Shown: positions 1 through 6,959, counted from the first letter of the stretch. The stretch is 16,045 nucleotides of DNA from an uncultured Collinsella sp. (GCA_905209765.1 CAJLUE010000038.1:1-16045), one strand, 5' to 3'. The notes: generated by a model not told the origin, from the letters alone. Translations and numbers: made by a program.

Positions 1-14
1 AGAAAGGAATCGCG

Positions 15-638
15 ATGAGCGATCTGGAGAACAAGAAGAATCCTGTGGTCATTACCATCGCGCGCGACTTTGGCGCCGAGGGCCACGAGATTGGTCGCAT
101 GCTTGCCGACGAGTTGGGGATTCCTCTGTATGACAACGAACTGCTGGTGCGCGCGTCGCTGCGCGCGGGCGAGTCGCTCGATAAGATGGCCGCCTATGAC
201 GAGCGCCTGGCCGTGGAGAACATGGCATTTCTGCCCGACCGCTACGACGCCCGCTCGTACTCGGACAAGTTGTTCCAAAAGATGAGCCAGGTGATTTTGG
301 ATCTGGGTGAGACCGAGAGCTGCATTATCGAAGGCCGCCTGTCCGATTACCTGCTGCGTAACAACCCCAACCACATTGCCGTATTGGTGACCGCTCCCTT
401 TGAGGACCGCGTCGAGATCGTGCGCAAGAAGCGCGGTCTTAACAAAAAGAAGGGCGCCAAGCTGGTCAAGCAGCAGCAGAAGGCGCGCGAGGCGTTCTAT
501 AAGCGCTACAGTGCCGGCAAGTGGAAGATGACGAGCGGTAAAGACATCGTCGTCAACCGCGCCAAGCTGGGCCGCGAAGGCTGCAAGGACGTCATCGCCG
601 CAGCCTACCGCTACAAAGTAGCGCAGCTCGAAGGCTAA
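15..638 (+). CDS. Cytidylate kinase-like family P-loop protein
   Basis: A 207-residue soluble protein. Residues 10-32 (VVITIARDFGAEGHEIGRML) match the N-terminal pattern of the cytidylate-kinase-like family (Cytidylate_kin2), in which an Arg/Ser-aromatic-Gly-x-x-Gly loop replaces a classic Walker A; this is followed by the usual IPLYDNELL segment (36-44). Residues 103-115 (CIIEGRLSDYLLR) correspond to the family's 'IIGRGA' strand, and the Lys/Arg-rich stretch at 139-172 resembles the lid region of nucleoside-monophosphate kinases. The family is presumed to transfer phosphate to a nucleotide or nucleoside, but most members have no proven substrate, so I do not call it cmk. The start is supported by AGAAAGGA at positions 1-8, six bases upstream of ATG. 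It stands alone, convergent with the nfn genes. The length is normal for the family. Confidence 0.8.
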   Translation: MSDLENKKNPVVITIARDFGAEGHEIGRMLADELGIPLYDNELLVRASLRAGESLDKMAAYDERLAVENMAFLPDRYDARSYSDKLFQKMSQVILDLGETESCIIEGRLSDYLLRNNPNHIAVLVTAPFEDRVEIVRKKRGLNKKKGAKLVKQQQKAREAFYKRYSAGKWKMTSGKDIVVNRAKLGREGCKDVIAAAYRYKVAQLEG

Positions 639-651
639 CCGACCAAAACCA

Positions 652-678
652 CCACAAAGGGGACAGGCACCTTTGTGG
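652..678. repeat. Short hairpin repeat with GGGGACAGG loop
   Basis: A perfect 9-bp stem (CCACAAAGG at 652-660, CCTTTGTGG at 670-678) encloses GGACAGGCA. It lies 13 bases after the stop of the preceding gene. It has the same architecture as the sequence at 3171-3195 (CCAAAA ... GGGACAGG ... TTTTGG), so the two look like members of one dispersed intergenic hairpin family. It may also help end transcription of the upstream gene, but no T-tract follows. Confidence 0.6.
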
Positions 679-701
679 CGTTTCGGGCGGCCGGCATAGA
701 A

Positions 702-737
702 AAAGTCCCCGCCGGGCGTGTGCTCGACGGGGACTTT
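702..737 (-). terminator. Rho-independent terminator of nfnBA operon
   Basis: A 10-bp perfect stem (AAAGTCCCCG 702-711 with CGGGGACTTT 728-737) lies 29 bases beyond the nfnB stop. Read on the minus strand the stem is followed by a T-run (CTTTTTC), as expected for an intrinsic terminator of the minus-strand operon. Confidence 0.8.
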
Positions 738-765
738 GCCGTTTGATGGCTAGCGGTGCGGGTGA

Positions 766-2175
766 TTATTCGCCCAGCAGGCTCTTGGTGATGGAGGCAG
801 CGGCCTTCTTGCCGGCGCCCATCGCCAGAATGACCGTAGCGGCACCGGTGACGATGTCGCCGCCGGCCCAGATACGGGGATCGGTGGTCTGGCCGGTCTC
901 CTCGTCGGCGACGATGTAGCCCCACTTGTTGAGCTCCATCTTGCCGCCGATCTTCTTTGCGAAGGGGTTGGCGTTGGTGCCGATAGCCGAGATCGCGACA
1001 TCGCAGGGGATCTCCTCGATGGCGCCCTCGATGGGCACCGGGCGACGACGGCCGGACTCGTCGGGCTCGCCGAGCTCCATCTTCTGGACCTTGACGGCGC
1101 ACACGGAGCCGTCCTCGCCAGCGACAAACTCGAGCGGGGAGACGAGCGGCAGAACCTCGACGCCCTCGGCCTTAGCATGATGCAGCTCGGCGCGACGGCA
1201 AGGCATCTCGTCCTCGGTACGACGATAGGCGATGATGGCGTGCTCGGCGCCCAGGCGCTTGGCGGTACGGACGGCGTCCATAGCCACGTTGCCGCCACCA
1301 AAGACGACGACGTTCTTGCCGTGCTTGGTGGGGGTGTCGTACTCGGGGAACTTGTTGGCCTTCATCAGGTTCACGCGGGTGAGGTACTCGTTAGCGAAGA
1401 AGACGTTGGGCAGGTTCTCGCCGGGGACGTTGAGGAACTTGGGCAGGCCAGCGCCGGTCGCCACGTAGATGGCGTCGAAGCCCTGCTCGAACAGCTCCTC
1501 GGCCGTGGCCATGTTGCCTACGACGGAGTTGTACTCAAACTTGACGCCCATGTCCTCCAGGCCGTCAATCTCGCGCTTGACGACTGCCTTGGGCAGACGG
1601 AACTCGGGGATGCCGTAGACCAGCACGCCGCCGCCGGTGAAGAATGCCTCGAAGACGGTGACGTCAAAGCCGTTACGGGCGAGCTCGCCGGCGCAGGTGA
1701 TGCCGGACGGGCCGGAGCCGACGACGGCGACCTTCTTGCCGTTCTTGGGGGCCATCTTGGGCGTGGAGGCGAGCTCGGGGCGATCACCCAGGAAGCGCTC
1801 GAGCTGGCCGATGGCCACGGGCTCGGACTTCTTACCACGGATGCACTTGCCCTCGCACTGGTTCTCCTGCGGGCAGACGCGGCCGCAGATGGCGGGAAGC
1901 ATGGAGTCCTCGCGGATGGTATCGAGAGCGCCGCCGAAGTCCTTCGCGCGGATCTGCTCGATAAAGCGGGGAATGTTGATGTTGACGGGGCAGCCCTCAA
2001 CACAGAACGGCTTCTTGCAGTTGAGGCAGCGCTCGGCCTCGGCCAGCGCCATCTCCTCGGTGAAGCCCTTGTCGACGGGGCGGAAGTCGCAGGCGCGCTC
2101 GGCAGCCGGCTCCTCGTTATCGGGGGTGCGGGGCGACTTCATATCGGCAACGAAACGACCGTTAACTAGTGGCAT
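766..2175 (-). CDS. nfnB: NfnB/GltA-like NADPH-dependent flavoprotein oxidoreductase (annotated widely as glutamate synthase small subunit)
   Basis: 469 residues with the layout of the glutamate-synthase small-subunit family. An N-terminal ferredoxin-like domain carries two Cys sets for [4Fe-4S] clusters (C50, C53, C58, C62 and C97, C101, C107, C111). A dinucleotide-binding GSGPSG follows at 153-158, then a GGxLxYGIPxFRLP-type segment at 181-195, a second nucleotide motif (VVVFGGGNVAMD) and a C-terminal AGGD flavin motif. The family includes GltD, SudA and NfnB/NfnL. The partner gene immediately upstream encodes an NfnA-type FAD/[2Fe-2S] protein and no large glutamate synthase subunit is present, so I infer the NADH-dependent reduced-ferredoxin:NADP+ oxidoreductase rather than glutamate synthesis. 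The ATG lies inside the end of nfnA (10-base overlap), with GAGGAAAAG upstream, so translation is probably coupled. A terminator follows at 702-737. Confidence 0.85.
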   Translation of the reverse strand: MPLVNGRFVADMKSPRTPDNEEPAAERACDFRPVDKGFTEEMALAEAERCLNCKKPFCVEGCPVNINIPRFIEQIRAKDFGGALDTIREDSMLPAICGRVCPQENQCEGKCIRGKKSEPVAIGQLERFLGDRPELASTPKMAPKNGKKVAVVGSGPSGITCAGELARNGFDVTVFEAFFTGGGVLVYGIPEFRLPKAVVKREIDGLEDMGVKFEYNSVVGNMATAEELFEQGFDAIYVATGAGLPKFLNVPGENLPNVFFANEYLTRVNLMKANKFPEYDTPTKHGKNVVVFGGGNVAMDAVRTAKRLGAEHAIIAYRRTEDEMPCRRAELHHAKAEGVEVLPLVSPLEFVAGEDGSVCAVKVQKMELGEPDESGRRRPVPIEGAIEEIPCDVAISAIGTNANPFAKKIGGKMELNKWGYIVADEETGQTTDPRIWAGGDIVTGAATVILAMGAGKKAAASITKSLLGE

Positions 2176-3005
2176 GCGCAGCTCTTTTCCTCATAGGCCT
2201 TGAGGGACTCGCCCTCTTCGGAACGGTAAGCGGCCTGGCGGGCACGAAGGTCATCCCAGTCGACCAGGGTGGCATCGAAGTCGGGGCCGTCGACGCAAGC
2301 GAACTTGGTCACGCCGCCCACCTCGACGCGGCAGCAGCCGCACATGCCGGTGCCGTCAACCATGATGGGGTTGAGCGACGCGGTGATGGGGGTGTCGTAC
2401 TTCTGGGCGGTGAGGGTCGAGAACTTCATCATCGGAACGGGGCCGACGCAGAAGACCTGGCTCACGGCCTTGTCCTGCAGCAGGCGCTCCAGCGGAGCGG
2501 TGACAACGCCCTGCTCGCCGTAGGAACCGTCGTCGGTAGTGATGTGGATGTGGTCCTCGTCGAGGAGCTCGCGGAACTGGTCCTCCATGAGCAGGAGGTC
2601 CTTGGTGCGGGCGCCCATGATGGCGTGGACCTCATGACCGGTCTCGACCAGGTGCTTGGCGACCGGGAAGGCAATTGCCAGGCCGACGCCGCCGCCAATG
2701 ACGGCGCAGGGGCCCTCGGCCATCTCGGTGGGAACGCCCAGCGGGCCCACGACGTCGCGCAGCGACTCGCCGGCCTCGTAGGTGGACAGCATCTCGGTGG
2801 TCTTGCCGATCACCATGAAGATGAACTCGACCCAGCCCTCGTCACCGTTCCAGCCGGCCAGGGTAAACGGGACGCGCTCGCCCGTCTCGTTGGCGCGAAC
2901 CATGAGGAACTGTCCAGCGTGCGCATGCTTGGCGATTGCGGGCGCCTCGATGCGGAACTTGAACACCTTCTCCGAGAACTGCGTCTTCTCCAGGATCTTA
3001 TACAT
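2166..3005 (-). CDS. nfnA: NfnA/SudB-like FAD/NAD-binding, [2Fe-2S] subunit
   Basis: 279 residues of the ferredoxin-reductase-like family that includes PyrK, SudB and NfnA/NfnS. The FAD segment is RVPFTLAG (44-51) with GKTTEMLSTYEAG (67-79) and VGPLG (86-90). The NAD-binding strand is VIGGGVGLAIAFPVA (102-116), and VFCVGPVPMMK (184-194) is the usual late Rossmann motif. Cys222, Cys224, Cys225 and Cys237 sit in the DGTGMCGCCRV and KFACVDGP segments that hold a [2Fe-2S] centre. With NfnB it would form a flavin-based bifurcating complex balancing NADH, NADPH and ferredoxin. SudAB-type sulfide dehydrogenase is an alternative reading that the sequence alone cannot exclude. It is the first gene of the minus-strand operon, with AGAGAGGGG just upstream of the ATG. 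Confidence 0.85.
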   Translation of the reverse strand: MYKILEKTQFSEKVFKFRIEAPAIAKHAHAGQFLMVRANETGERVPFTLAGWNGDEGWVEFIFMVIGKTTEMLSTYEAGESLRDVVGPLGVPTEMAEGPCAVIGGGVGLAIAFPVAKHLVETGHEVHAIMGARTKDLLLMEDQFRELLDEDHIHITTDDGSYGEQGVVTAPLERLLQDKAVSQVFCVGPVPMMKFSTLTAQKYDTPITASLNPIMVDGTGMCGCCRVEVGGVTKFACVDGPDFDATLVDWDDLRARQAAYRSEEGESLKAYEEKSCACH

Positions 3006-3110
3006 AGAACCCCTCTCTTGTTAGGGCGACCGAACCGTGCCTCCACGGAAATGGACGGTAGCCCGAATAAAACCGTACGCGCACAGGCGTTGTGCAGACA
3101 TACGGTGCAA

Positions 3111-3116
3111 ATTATA
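3111..3116 (-). promoter_or_regulatory. Candidate -10 of nfnAB promoter
   Basis: A perfect TATAAT lies on the minus strand about 105 bases upstream of the nfnA start. No good -35 is visible at 16-18 bases spacing (CGTAAG is the nearest), so only the -10 is well supported. It implies a leader of roughly 100 nt that contains no obvious gene. Confidence 0.5.
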
Positions 3117-3176
3117 CCCTCATGGACATGTCGCTTACGTGTATCTTTGGCAGGCGGGAAAAGTGACCTACCAAAA

Positions 3177-3354
3177 AGGGACAGGTTTATTTTGGCAGGT
3201 TTTATCAGGCAAAACGGCAAAGGGGGCCGGCCTCGTGCATCGGTGAGGCCGGCCCCCTTTGGAGCGTTGCGTATGTATGGCGGCACAGGGTTTATTGCGA
3301 TGTGCCGACTGCGGCGTTTACGCAGATAAAACCTGCCAAAATAAACCTGTCCCT
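3177..3354. repeat. Perfect 30-bp inverted repeat pair of the GGGACAGG family, enclosing the pth terminator
   Basis: The left arm (3177-3206, beginning AGGGACAGGTTTATTTTGG) and right arm (3325-3354) are perfect reverse complements over 30 bases. Between them lie the strong hairpin at 3219-3260 and a weaker CGGCACA/TGTGCCG stem (about 3281-3309). The left arm is extended by CCAAAA (3171-3176) pairing with its own TTTTGG (3190-3195), matching the smaller hairpin at 652-678. The 361-base gene-free stretch 3006-3366 therefore holds the nfn leader (3006-3116), this nested fold-back, and nothing that looks coding. Confidence 0.75.
3219..3260 (-). terminator. Strong hairpin terminator downstream of pth
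   Basis: A 16-bp perfect stem (AAAGGGGGCCGGCCTC at 3219-3234 with its complement at 3245-3260) and a 10-base loop. It begins about 106 bases past the pth stop. On the minus strand it is followed by TTTGCCGTTTT, a weak T-tract. The stem is nearly symmetrical, so it could act in both directions. Confidence 0.65.
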
Positions 3355-3366
3355 AAATAGTAGGTT

Positions 3367-3996
3367 CTAGTGCTTGCCGTTGGCGGAAGCGGCGCCGTTG
3401 ACGTGGTCGCGGGCATAGACCACGCCGTGTACGATCGCCAGGCCGGCGGCGTCGGCCGCGCGGGCGCAGGTGTCCTGGAAATCCTCGGCCTCGCGGGCGC
3501 GCAGCTGCTTGAGCACGTAGTCGGCGACGGCCATCTTGCCGGGAGGGTTGCCGATGCCGGTGCGGATGCGGCTGAAGTCGCGGCTGCCCATCTTGTCGAT
3601 GATGGAGCGCAGGCCGTTGTGACCGGCGTGGCCGCCGCCCACCTTAACACGTACGTCGCCGGCGGGAATGTCGAGCTCGTCGTGGATCACGAGCAGCTCC
3701 TCGACCTTGATTTTGTACTCGCGGCAGAGCTTGGAGATGGGGCCACCCGAGGTATTCATATACGACTGCGGCTTGACCAGCACGATCTGGCGCTTGCCGC
3801 CCTCTTCCTCAGCATCGTTGATATTGATGAGCGCGACCTCGGCGCCTGCTTGGTTTTTCCAGTACGTGACGCCGGCCTGACGGGCCAGCTCGTCGATTGC
3901 CTTAAAGCCGGCGTTGTGGCGGGTCTCGGCATATTCCTCGCCAGGGTTGCCAAGCCCGGCAACCATGCGAATCTTAAGCGGCTGTGCAGCTGCCAT
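3367..3996 (-). CDS. pth: Peptidyl-tRNA hydrolase
   Basis: 209 residues, normal length for bacterial Pth. The enzyme cleaves the ester bond of peptidyl-tRNA dropped by ribosomes, recycling tRNA in the cytoplasm. Family hallmarks are GLGNPG (14-19), TRHNAG with catalytic His27 (25-30), SYMN (78-81), the HDELDIP segment with catalytic Asp106 (105-111), and GGGHAGHNGLRSI (120-132). A later in-frame Met (residue 11) would sit closer to the conserved core, but GAAAGGA six bases before the first ATG favours the longer start; the extra MAAAQPLKIR is probably a benign extension. The C-terminal ~30 residues (DHVNGAASANGKH) are low in conserved features. It is transcribed alone, with its own promoter candidate and terminator. 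Confidence 0.95.
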   Translation of the reverse strand: MAAAQPLKIRMVAGLGNPGEEYAETRHNAGFKAIDELARQAGVTYWKNQAGAEVALININDAEEEGGKRQIVLVKPQSYMNTSGGPISKLCREYKIKVEELLVIHDELDIPAGDVRVKVGGGHAGHNGLRSIIDKMGSRDFSRIRTGIGNPPGKMAVADYVLKQLRAREAEDFQDTCARAADAAGLAIVHGVVYARDHVNGAASANGKH

Positions 3997-4026
3997 GTTT
4001 ATCCTTTCGTTGATTTGTCGCCTGCT

Positions 4027-4055
4027 ATGGTGAGCGACCCTGTTGCCGCTGTCAA
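4027..4055 (-). promoter_or_regulatory. Candidate pth promoter
   Basis: On the minus strand a perfect TTGACA (4050-4055) is followed after 17 bases by CACCAT (4027-4032), a weak -10. It lies about 30 bases upstream of the pth ATG, a sensible distance. The -35 is convincing, the -10 is not. Confidence 0.45.
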
Positions 4056-4110
4056 ATGGAGGGTAATTGAGGGCGTTTAGGGGCGTTTGGACGGCCGTCG
4101 AAATCAGAGG

Positions 4111-4314
4111 TGGACAGTTAGTTCAGATACGTATAAGTTCTGAGGACTCGAAGTGCTCAATTCAATGCCGATACGTTGTTTCGGAGCTTTAGTTAGTCCA
4201 TATGGCGCTGTTTTGAAGTCTACCCTGCCTTCAAATAGGGCGAATGGTATAGAGATAGTTGCAAAACAGCCTAATTCAATGTGTCCATCTATACGTATCT
4301 GAACTAACTGTCCA
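4111..4314. repeat. 204-bp element with perfect 25-bp terminal inverted repeats, copy 1
   Basis: The ends are perfect 25-bp inverted repeats: 4111-4135, starting TGGACAGTTAGTTCAGATAC, and 4290-4314. The interior (154 bases) carries no credible gene. No target-site duplication is obvious (left flank ...TCAGAGG, right flank GTCCTG...). A second element of almost the same length and with nearly the same ends lies at 5639-5841. Read on the minus strand, its interior shares ACTTCAAAAC with ACTCGAAAAC at the same distance (71-80 bases inside the repeat) in copy 2, suggesting distant common origin. It occupies most of the gene-free stretch 3997-4347; the rest is the pth promoter region and 33 bases before the nuclease-like gene's stop. 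Confidence 0.8.
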
Positions 4315-4347
4315 GTCCTGTTCGGCGGCGCGCGGGTGATTCGCCGT

Positions 4348-5475
4348 TTAGACCGGCGCAAGGCCGATTCCGGCCCGCAGAGCGTTGAGCCAAGCGGCCT
4401 GACGCTTGCGATAGCCCTTGATACGGTATCGGAATCGGACTCCCGCGAGTCGATGCATCGTTTGGGCGAAGGCTTCGAGTGCAACAAGGTCTTTCATTTG
4501 GTCGCGATTGATAACCAGGACGTGGATGCCCATTGCCTTGAGGCCATTATTTCGATTGCCATCGTGGATGCGAGCGTTTTGAAGCTCATGCCCAATTCCG
4601 TTGTATTCGTTGTCGACTCCGGCTGCCGGGCAATATAGGTCGCAGATGGCATAGGGGATGCCCGAGGACATGTTGACCGCAAGAGTGTCGAAGTCGATTC
4701 GATAGTTGAGTAGCAGGCCTCCCATGGGCAGACTGCAACATCCGAAACCGCCAAAGCGCATGGGTGCTCCGAGAACGGCAAACATTAGGGATTCGGCTGG
4801 GGATGCGGATCCAGCCCGGGCGAGTTTAACGGCCGTACGAAACGAGGCGTACGAGCTACTTTTGGCGAACCGTGCGACCGCCTCGAGCTCTTCGATGGTC
4901 GTTGCGGGCTCGCATTTGTAGTGTGCCTGTTCATAGCGGGTTTCGTTCAGTTGCTCGGCCACCGACTGGTTGCCCAAGCAATCAAGATCGCCCGTCGCTG
5001 CGCAGCCATCGCTCTTGGGCCAGATGTCGTCATGGGCAATAGGGTATGTTGCCCCGGGAGGAAGGGAGTAGGTTCCGAGCAGTTCCATGAGAAGCATCAA
5101 GGTTTTGGCGACTGATTCATTTTTGGAACAAAGCATGGCTGTCACGGCGGGAGACGTTGCGTAGATGTCGGCCTCGACGTGCATAATTGCACCTTCAGGA
5201 AGCGGAGCGGAGAGAATATGCTGAAGAAGTCGCTTGTCGGGGCGTCTGTTGTCTTCGTCTGAAACGAGAAGATCGAGCAGTTCGGAATCATCTTCATTCC
5301 AGGCATCGAGTATCGAAAGTGCGCCAAAGTCTATCGCGTCATTATTGGGAATGCAGCTAGCCAAGGCCTGTGCTTGCTGTTCGCTATCAACGAAGTCCCA
5401 GGGTAGGGCAGAGTACGCCCGTCGTGCGCGACGAATTGCGCGGAGGGCGGAGAGATGTGAAATCACGGTCGTCAT
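4348..5475 (-). CDS. DUF559/Vsr-like PD-(D/E)XK nuclease-fold protein, function unknown
   Basis: 375 residues, no signal peptide or membrane segment. The C-terminal third has the order of motifs seen in DUF559/Vsr-type nuclease folds: SPAES (225-229), FGGFG (241-245), Asp279 in CDLYCP, Glu290 in DNEYNG, His296, then DGNRNNGLKAMG (305-316) and a final strand IHVLVINRDQM (317-327). The usual EYDG is EYNG here. The N-terminal SHLSALRAIRRARR (6-19) is a basic helix that could contact DNA. From memory, similar proteins are multiplied in Coriobacteriia and sometimes labelled AbiEi-like, but I cannot confirm this. No Shine-Dalgarno is visible before the ATG. Composition is more AT-rich than the neighbours, and the gene lies alone between two terminal-inverted-repeat elements, which suggests horizontal arrival. 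The cut substrate, if any, is unknown. Confidence 0.7.
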   Translation of the reverse strand: MTTVISHLSALRAIRRARRAYSALPWDFVDSEQQAQALASCIPNNDAIDFGALSILDAWNEDDSELLDLLVSDEDNRRPDKRLLQHILSAPLPEGAIMHVEADIYATSPAVTAMLCSKNESVAKTLMLLMELLGTYSLPPGATYPIAHDDIWPKSDGCAATGDLDCLGNQSVAEQLNETRYEQAHYKCEPATTIEELEAVARFAKSSSYASFRTAVKLARAGSASPAESLMFAVLGAPMRFGGFGCCSLPMGGLLLNYRIDFDTLAVNMSSGIPYAICDLYCPAAGVDNEYNGIGHELQNARIHDGNRNNGLKAMGIHVLVINRDQMKDLVALEAFAQTMHRLAGVRFRYRIKGYRKRQAAWLNALRAGIGLAPV

Positions 5476-5481
5476 AGCTAT

Positions 5482-5487
5482 AACGTA
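5482..5487 (-). promoter_or_regulatory. Possible -10 for a leaderless transcript
   Basis: On the minus strand TACGTT ends six bases before the ATG of the nuclease-like gene, which lacks a ribosome-binding site. This spacing would place the transcript start at or next to the A of the ATG. No clear -35 is present. Weak evidence. Confidence 0.25.
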
Positions 5488-5638
5488 CTAAGTTGGCGGC
5501 AGAATGCGACCGCCATACCGTTCTTTTCGCTCAGCGGGGCGCTGCGCGCCACGAACGGCTGGGTGTTATGAAATCGGTGGAATCGGTCGAGGGGATTGCA
5601 GGAAATTGAGCTCTGCCGCGAAGGTTGACGATATCTAC

Positions 5639-5841
5639 TGGACAGTTAGTTCAGATACGTATAAGGCGGCGGGCGTTCGAGGCGTTTCTAAGGGCCTTTG
5701 AGGGCGATTTGAGGATAAATATGCAGCGGTTGTACTCGAAAACGATGAGCTTTGGACGGTATGGCATCCGCCGGGGAGCTCCGAAGGCTCCGAACGGCTC
5801 TTTGGAGCTTTAGAAAAATACGTATCTGAATTAATTGTCCA
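5639..5841. repeat. 203-bp terminal-inverted-repeat element, copy 2
   Basis: The left end (5639-5663) is identical over 25 bases to the end of the element at 4111. The right end (5818-5841) matches as reverse complement over 24 bases with two C-to-T changes (GAATTAATTG for GAACTAACTG). The interior differs almost completely from copy 1 except for short shared blocks, and contains a tandem GCTCCGAA pair and a GCTCC/GGAGC stem near the right end. The gene-free stretch 5476-5926 consists of a 163-base spacer upstream of the nuclease-like gene with no recognisable feature (5476-5638), this element, and the prs terminator. Confidence 0.8.
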
Positions 5842-5863
5842 GGGAAGGTTGGCGAGGGATAGA

Positions 5864-5893
5864 AAAGGGTCGGAAGCGAGCTTCCGACCCTTT
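5864..5893 (-). terminator. Terminator of prs
   Basis: A 14-bp perfect stem (AAAGGGTCGGAAGC 5864-5877 with its complement 5880-5893). It lies 33 bases past the prs stop, and on the minus strand it ends in CCCTTTTCT, a short T-tract. Confidence 0.8.
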
Positions 5894-5926
5894 AAAAACA
5901 CCAAAGATGATGCGATGCGCGTTGGA

Positions 5927-6913
5927 TTACAGCGCGAAGTCGCCGCCGACGAGCGTGGAGACGGGCTCCTCGTGGTAAACGGCGGAGATGGCCTGGGCGA
6001 ACTCCTCGGCGACCGAGATGGTCTTGATCTTGCCGCCGACCTCGACGGGGATGGCATCGGTGACGACGCACTCGACGATGGGGGCATCGTTCAGGCGCTC
6101 GATAGCCGGACCGGAGAAGATGCCGTGGGTGGCACACACGTAGATGTCGCCAGCGCCCATGGCCTTGAGCTCCTTGACGTTGGCGCACAGGGTGCCAGCG
6201 GTGTCGATCATGTCGTCGTTGATGATGCAGGTCTTGCCCTTGATGTCACCGATGATGCCCATGACCTCGGCGGCGTTGTGGCGCGGACGACCCTTGTGGG
6301 CGATGGCCAGGTCGCAGCCGAGCATGTCGGACAGCTTCTTGGCGGCCTTGGCACGACCCACGTCGGGGGAGACGACAACCAGGTTGTCGGTGTCGAAGTG
6401 CATGTCGTTGTAGTACTGGCCAAACAGCGGCAGTGCGGACAGGTGGTTAACCGGGATGTCGAAGAAGCCCTGGATCTGACCCTGGTGCAGGTCGAGGGTG
6501 ATGATGCGGTTGACGCCGGCGCGCTCGAGCAGGTTGGCGACGAGGCGGGCGGTGATGGGCTCGCGCGGGCCGGCCTTGCGGTCCTGGCGGGCATAGCCGT
6601 AGTGGGTGATGACGGCGGTGATGGAGCGGGCGGATGCGCGCTTGGCAGCGTCGGTGGCGATGAGCAGCTCCATGAGCATGTCGTTGACGTTGCCGCCGGC
6701 CACGGACTGAATCAGGAAGACGTCGGCGCCGCGGACGGTCTCGTCGTAGCGGGCGTAAATCTCACCATTGGCGAACTGCTTTAGCGTAAGGCCCGAAAGC
6801 TCGACCCCAAGGTACTCAGCGATCTTCTGAGCGAGGGGACGGTTGGAGGAACCGGAATACACGCGGATGGACTTGCGCATATTCTCCGACTTCTCGGGAT
6901 CATTAATCGGCAT
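5927..6913 (-). CDS. prs: Ribose-phosphate pyrophosphokinase
   Basis: 328 residues, about the usual length. It makes PRPP from ribose 5-phosphate and ATP for purine, pyrimidine, NAD, His and Trp synthesis. Conserved features: FANGEIYARYDETVRGADVF (47-66), HYGYARQDRK (104-113) of the ATP site, DLHQGQIQGFFD (141-152), VVSPDVGRAKAA (180-191), and the PRPP-binding loop DDMIDTAGT (233-241). Residues 1-12 (MPINDPEKSENM) precede the usual start of the fold; AAAGGAG seven bases before the first ATG supports keeping them. It is a single gene bracketed by two terminators and sits directly after glmU in the same direction. Both feed nucleotide-sugar and nucleotide supply, but the glmU terminator between them suggests separate transcription. 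Confidence 0.95.
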   Translation of the reverse strand: MPINDPEKSENMRKSIRVYSGSSNRPLAQKIAEYLGVELSGLTLKQFANGEIYARYDETVRGADVFLIQSVAGGNVNDMLMELLIATDAAKRASARSITAVITHYGYARQDRKAGPREPITARLVANLLERAGVNRIITLDLHQGQIQGFFDIPVNHLSALPLFGQYYNDMHFDTDNLVVVSPDVGRAKAAKKLSDMLGCDLAIAHKGRPRHNAAEVMGIIGDIKGKTCIINDDMIDTAGTLCANVKELKAMGAGDIYVCATHGIFSGPAIERLNDAPIVECVVTDAIPVEVGGKIKTISVAEEFAQAISAVYHEEPVSTLVGGDFAL

Positions 6914-6959
6914 TACCCTTCTCCTTTATACATCGAATGCCATATAGATGCCTTGTTGC

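Noticed and set aside
1177..2169. Long plus-strand open frame opposite the nfnB gene.
   Set aside because: It is the antisense of a well-supported gene in high-GC DNA; its composition (Ala/Gly/Leu/Asp/Val only) and lack of motifs mark it as a shadow.
4104..4487. Minus-strand frame running through the whole element at 4111-4314, sharing the peptide TGQLVQIRI with a plus-strand frame in the element at 5639-5841.
   Set aside because: The shared peptide is simply the translation of the identical terminal repeat. Apart from short scattered blocks the interiors do not match as protein, and no ribosome-binding site was seen.
4111..5841. Composite transposon with target-site duplications.
   Set aside because: No direct duplication is visible at the outer edges of the pair or at the edges of either element, and no transposase is encoded, so I do not call it a transposon.
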